Below, one piece after another: positions 19,904 to 20,052 of a stretch of DNA of 20,052 nucleotides. A program made the translations under genes and the position numbers. The notes beneath the pieces were generated by a model that saw only the letters and a list, made by a program, of their open reading frames with translations, searched no databases and was not told the DNA's origin. This DNA is from a virus, in the IMG/VR virus record IMGVR_UViG_3300028829_005561, positions 1 to 20,052 of that record; one strand, given 5' to 3'. Positions within the stretch are counted from its first letter, which is position 1. Each line of letters starts with the position of its first letter.

Positions 19904-20052
19904 TTATCGTAAGGTATCATACTATAAGGATGTCTTTCAAAAAAACTTTCATGAATAAAAGTATACTCATTTTCTTGCTTCTTATCAAGATACGCACCCC
20001 AAAATGATAACGTTGAGTTTGATAATATGTGTTTATCACACATACTCATCAT
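19885..20052 (-). CDS. C-terminal end of a GT11 (alpha-1,2-fucosyltransferase)-like glycosyltransferase
   Basis: The frame is open to the right edge; 55 residues and the stop at 19885 are visible. They contain MSMCDKHILSNSTLSFWGAY, which matches the C-terminal GT11 motif (MSxCxHxIIANSTFSWWGAxL), and later the usual PxxxIPxxxW-like ending (SMIPYDKWKINY). GT11 enzymes transfer fucose from GDP-fucose to sugars. The visible ATG at 20052 is probably internal, because GT11 proteins are about 270-300 residues. In a phage, such an enzyme could modify host surface glycans or phage DNA or protein. The assignment rests on one motif. Confidence 0.7.
   Translation of the reverse strand: MMSMCDKHILSNSTLSFWGAYLDKKQENEYTFIHESFFERHPYSMIPYDKWKINY

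Overview
The window is compact (most genes overlap by 4-26 bases or are spaced by a few bases), AT-rich and almost wholly transcribed from the minus strand. It carries thymidylate synthase, a dihydrofolate reductase remnant, a T4-type lysozyme, Nudix and DUF3310 proteins, a solitary DNA methyltransferase and many small unknown proteins. That mix indicates a lytic tailed phage, probably a T4-like myovirus. The host is probably a member of the Bacteroidota. Two promoters fit the Bacteroidota form (TTG, about 19-20 bases, TAnnTTTG), start codons have A-rich leaders rather than Shine-Dalgarno sites, and several lipoproteins are encoded. No virion structural gene (portal, terminase, capsid, tail) was recognised, so the phage assignment rests on gene content and layout.

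Layout, left to right. 1-2247: a truncated Gly/Tyr/Asn/Trp-rich lipoprotein, a frameshifted dihydrofolate reductase, one unknown gene, and a pair of membrane genes resembling a spanin/holin unit. 2273-6016: a lipoprotein with an ExDxxE glucanase-like motif, an unknown 177-residue protein, a 46-residue membrane peptide and a type I sulfatase with an intact active site; together they suggest polysaccharide attack or remodelling. 6107-7153: two plus-strand genes forming a small island. 7150-10903: unknown proteins, a P-loop protein and thyA. 10994-13442: small unknown and membrane proteins and a TagD-like nucleotidyltransferase. 13507-14521: no gene, but a roughly 1-kb candidate structured RNA with its own Bacteroidota-type promoter and a strong terminator. 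14604-15617: an unknown protein, a Nudix hydrolase and a plus-strand DUF192 protein. 15623-18380: a DHH phosphoesterase fused to an M15-like peptidase and a peptidoglycan-binding domain, then the lysozyme. 18423-20052: a small protein, the DNA methyltransferase, DUF3310, a possible winged-helix protein and the end of a GT11 fucosyltransferase-like gene.

The main points of interest are the giant RNA, which recalls the phage-borne GOLLD and ROOL classes in size and setting but could not be assigned; a phage sulfatase beside a glucanase-like lipoprotein; the DHH/M15 fusion; a short N-terminal peptide shared by several otherwise unrelated proteins, like a capsid-targeting tag; and a repeated TATATTT(A/G)T promoter-like motif that in places sits only a few bases before ATG. 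Two genes (the DHFR and the DHH/M15 fusion) contain frameshifts, either real decay or sequencing error. Family assignments come from motif recognition, not database searches.
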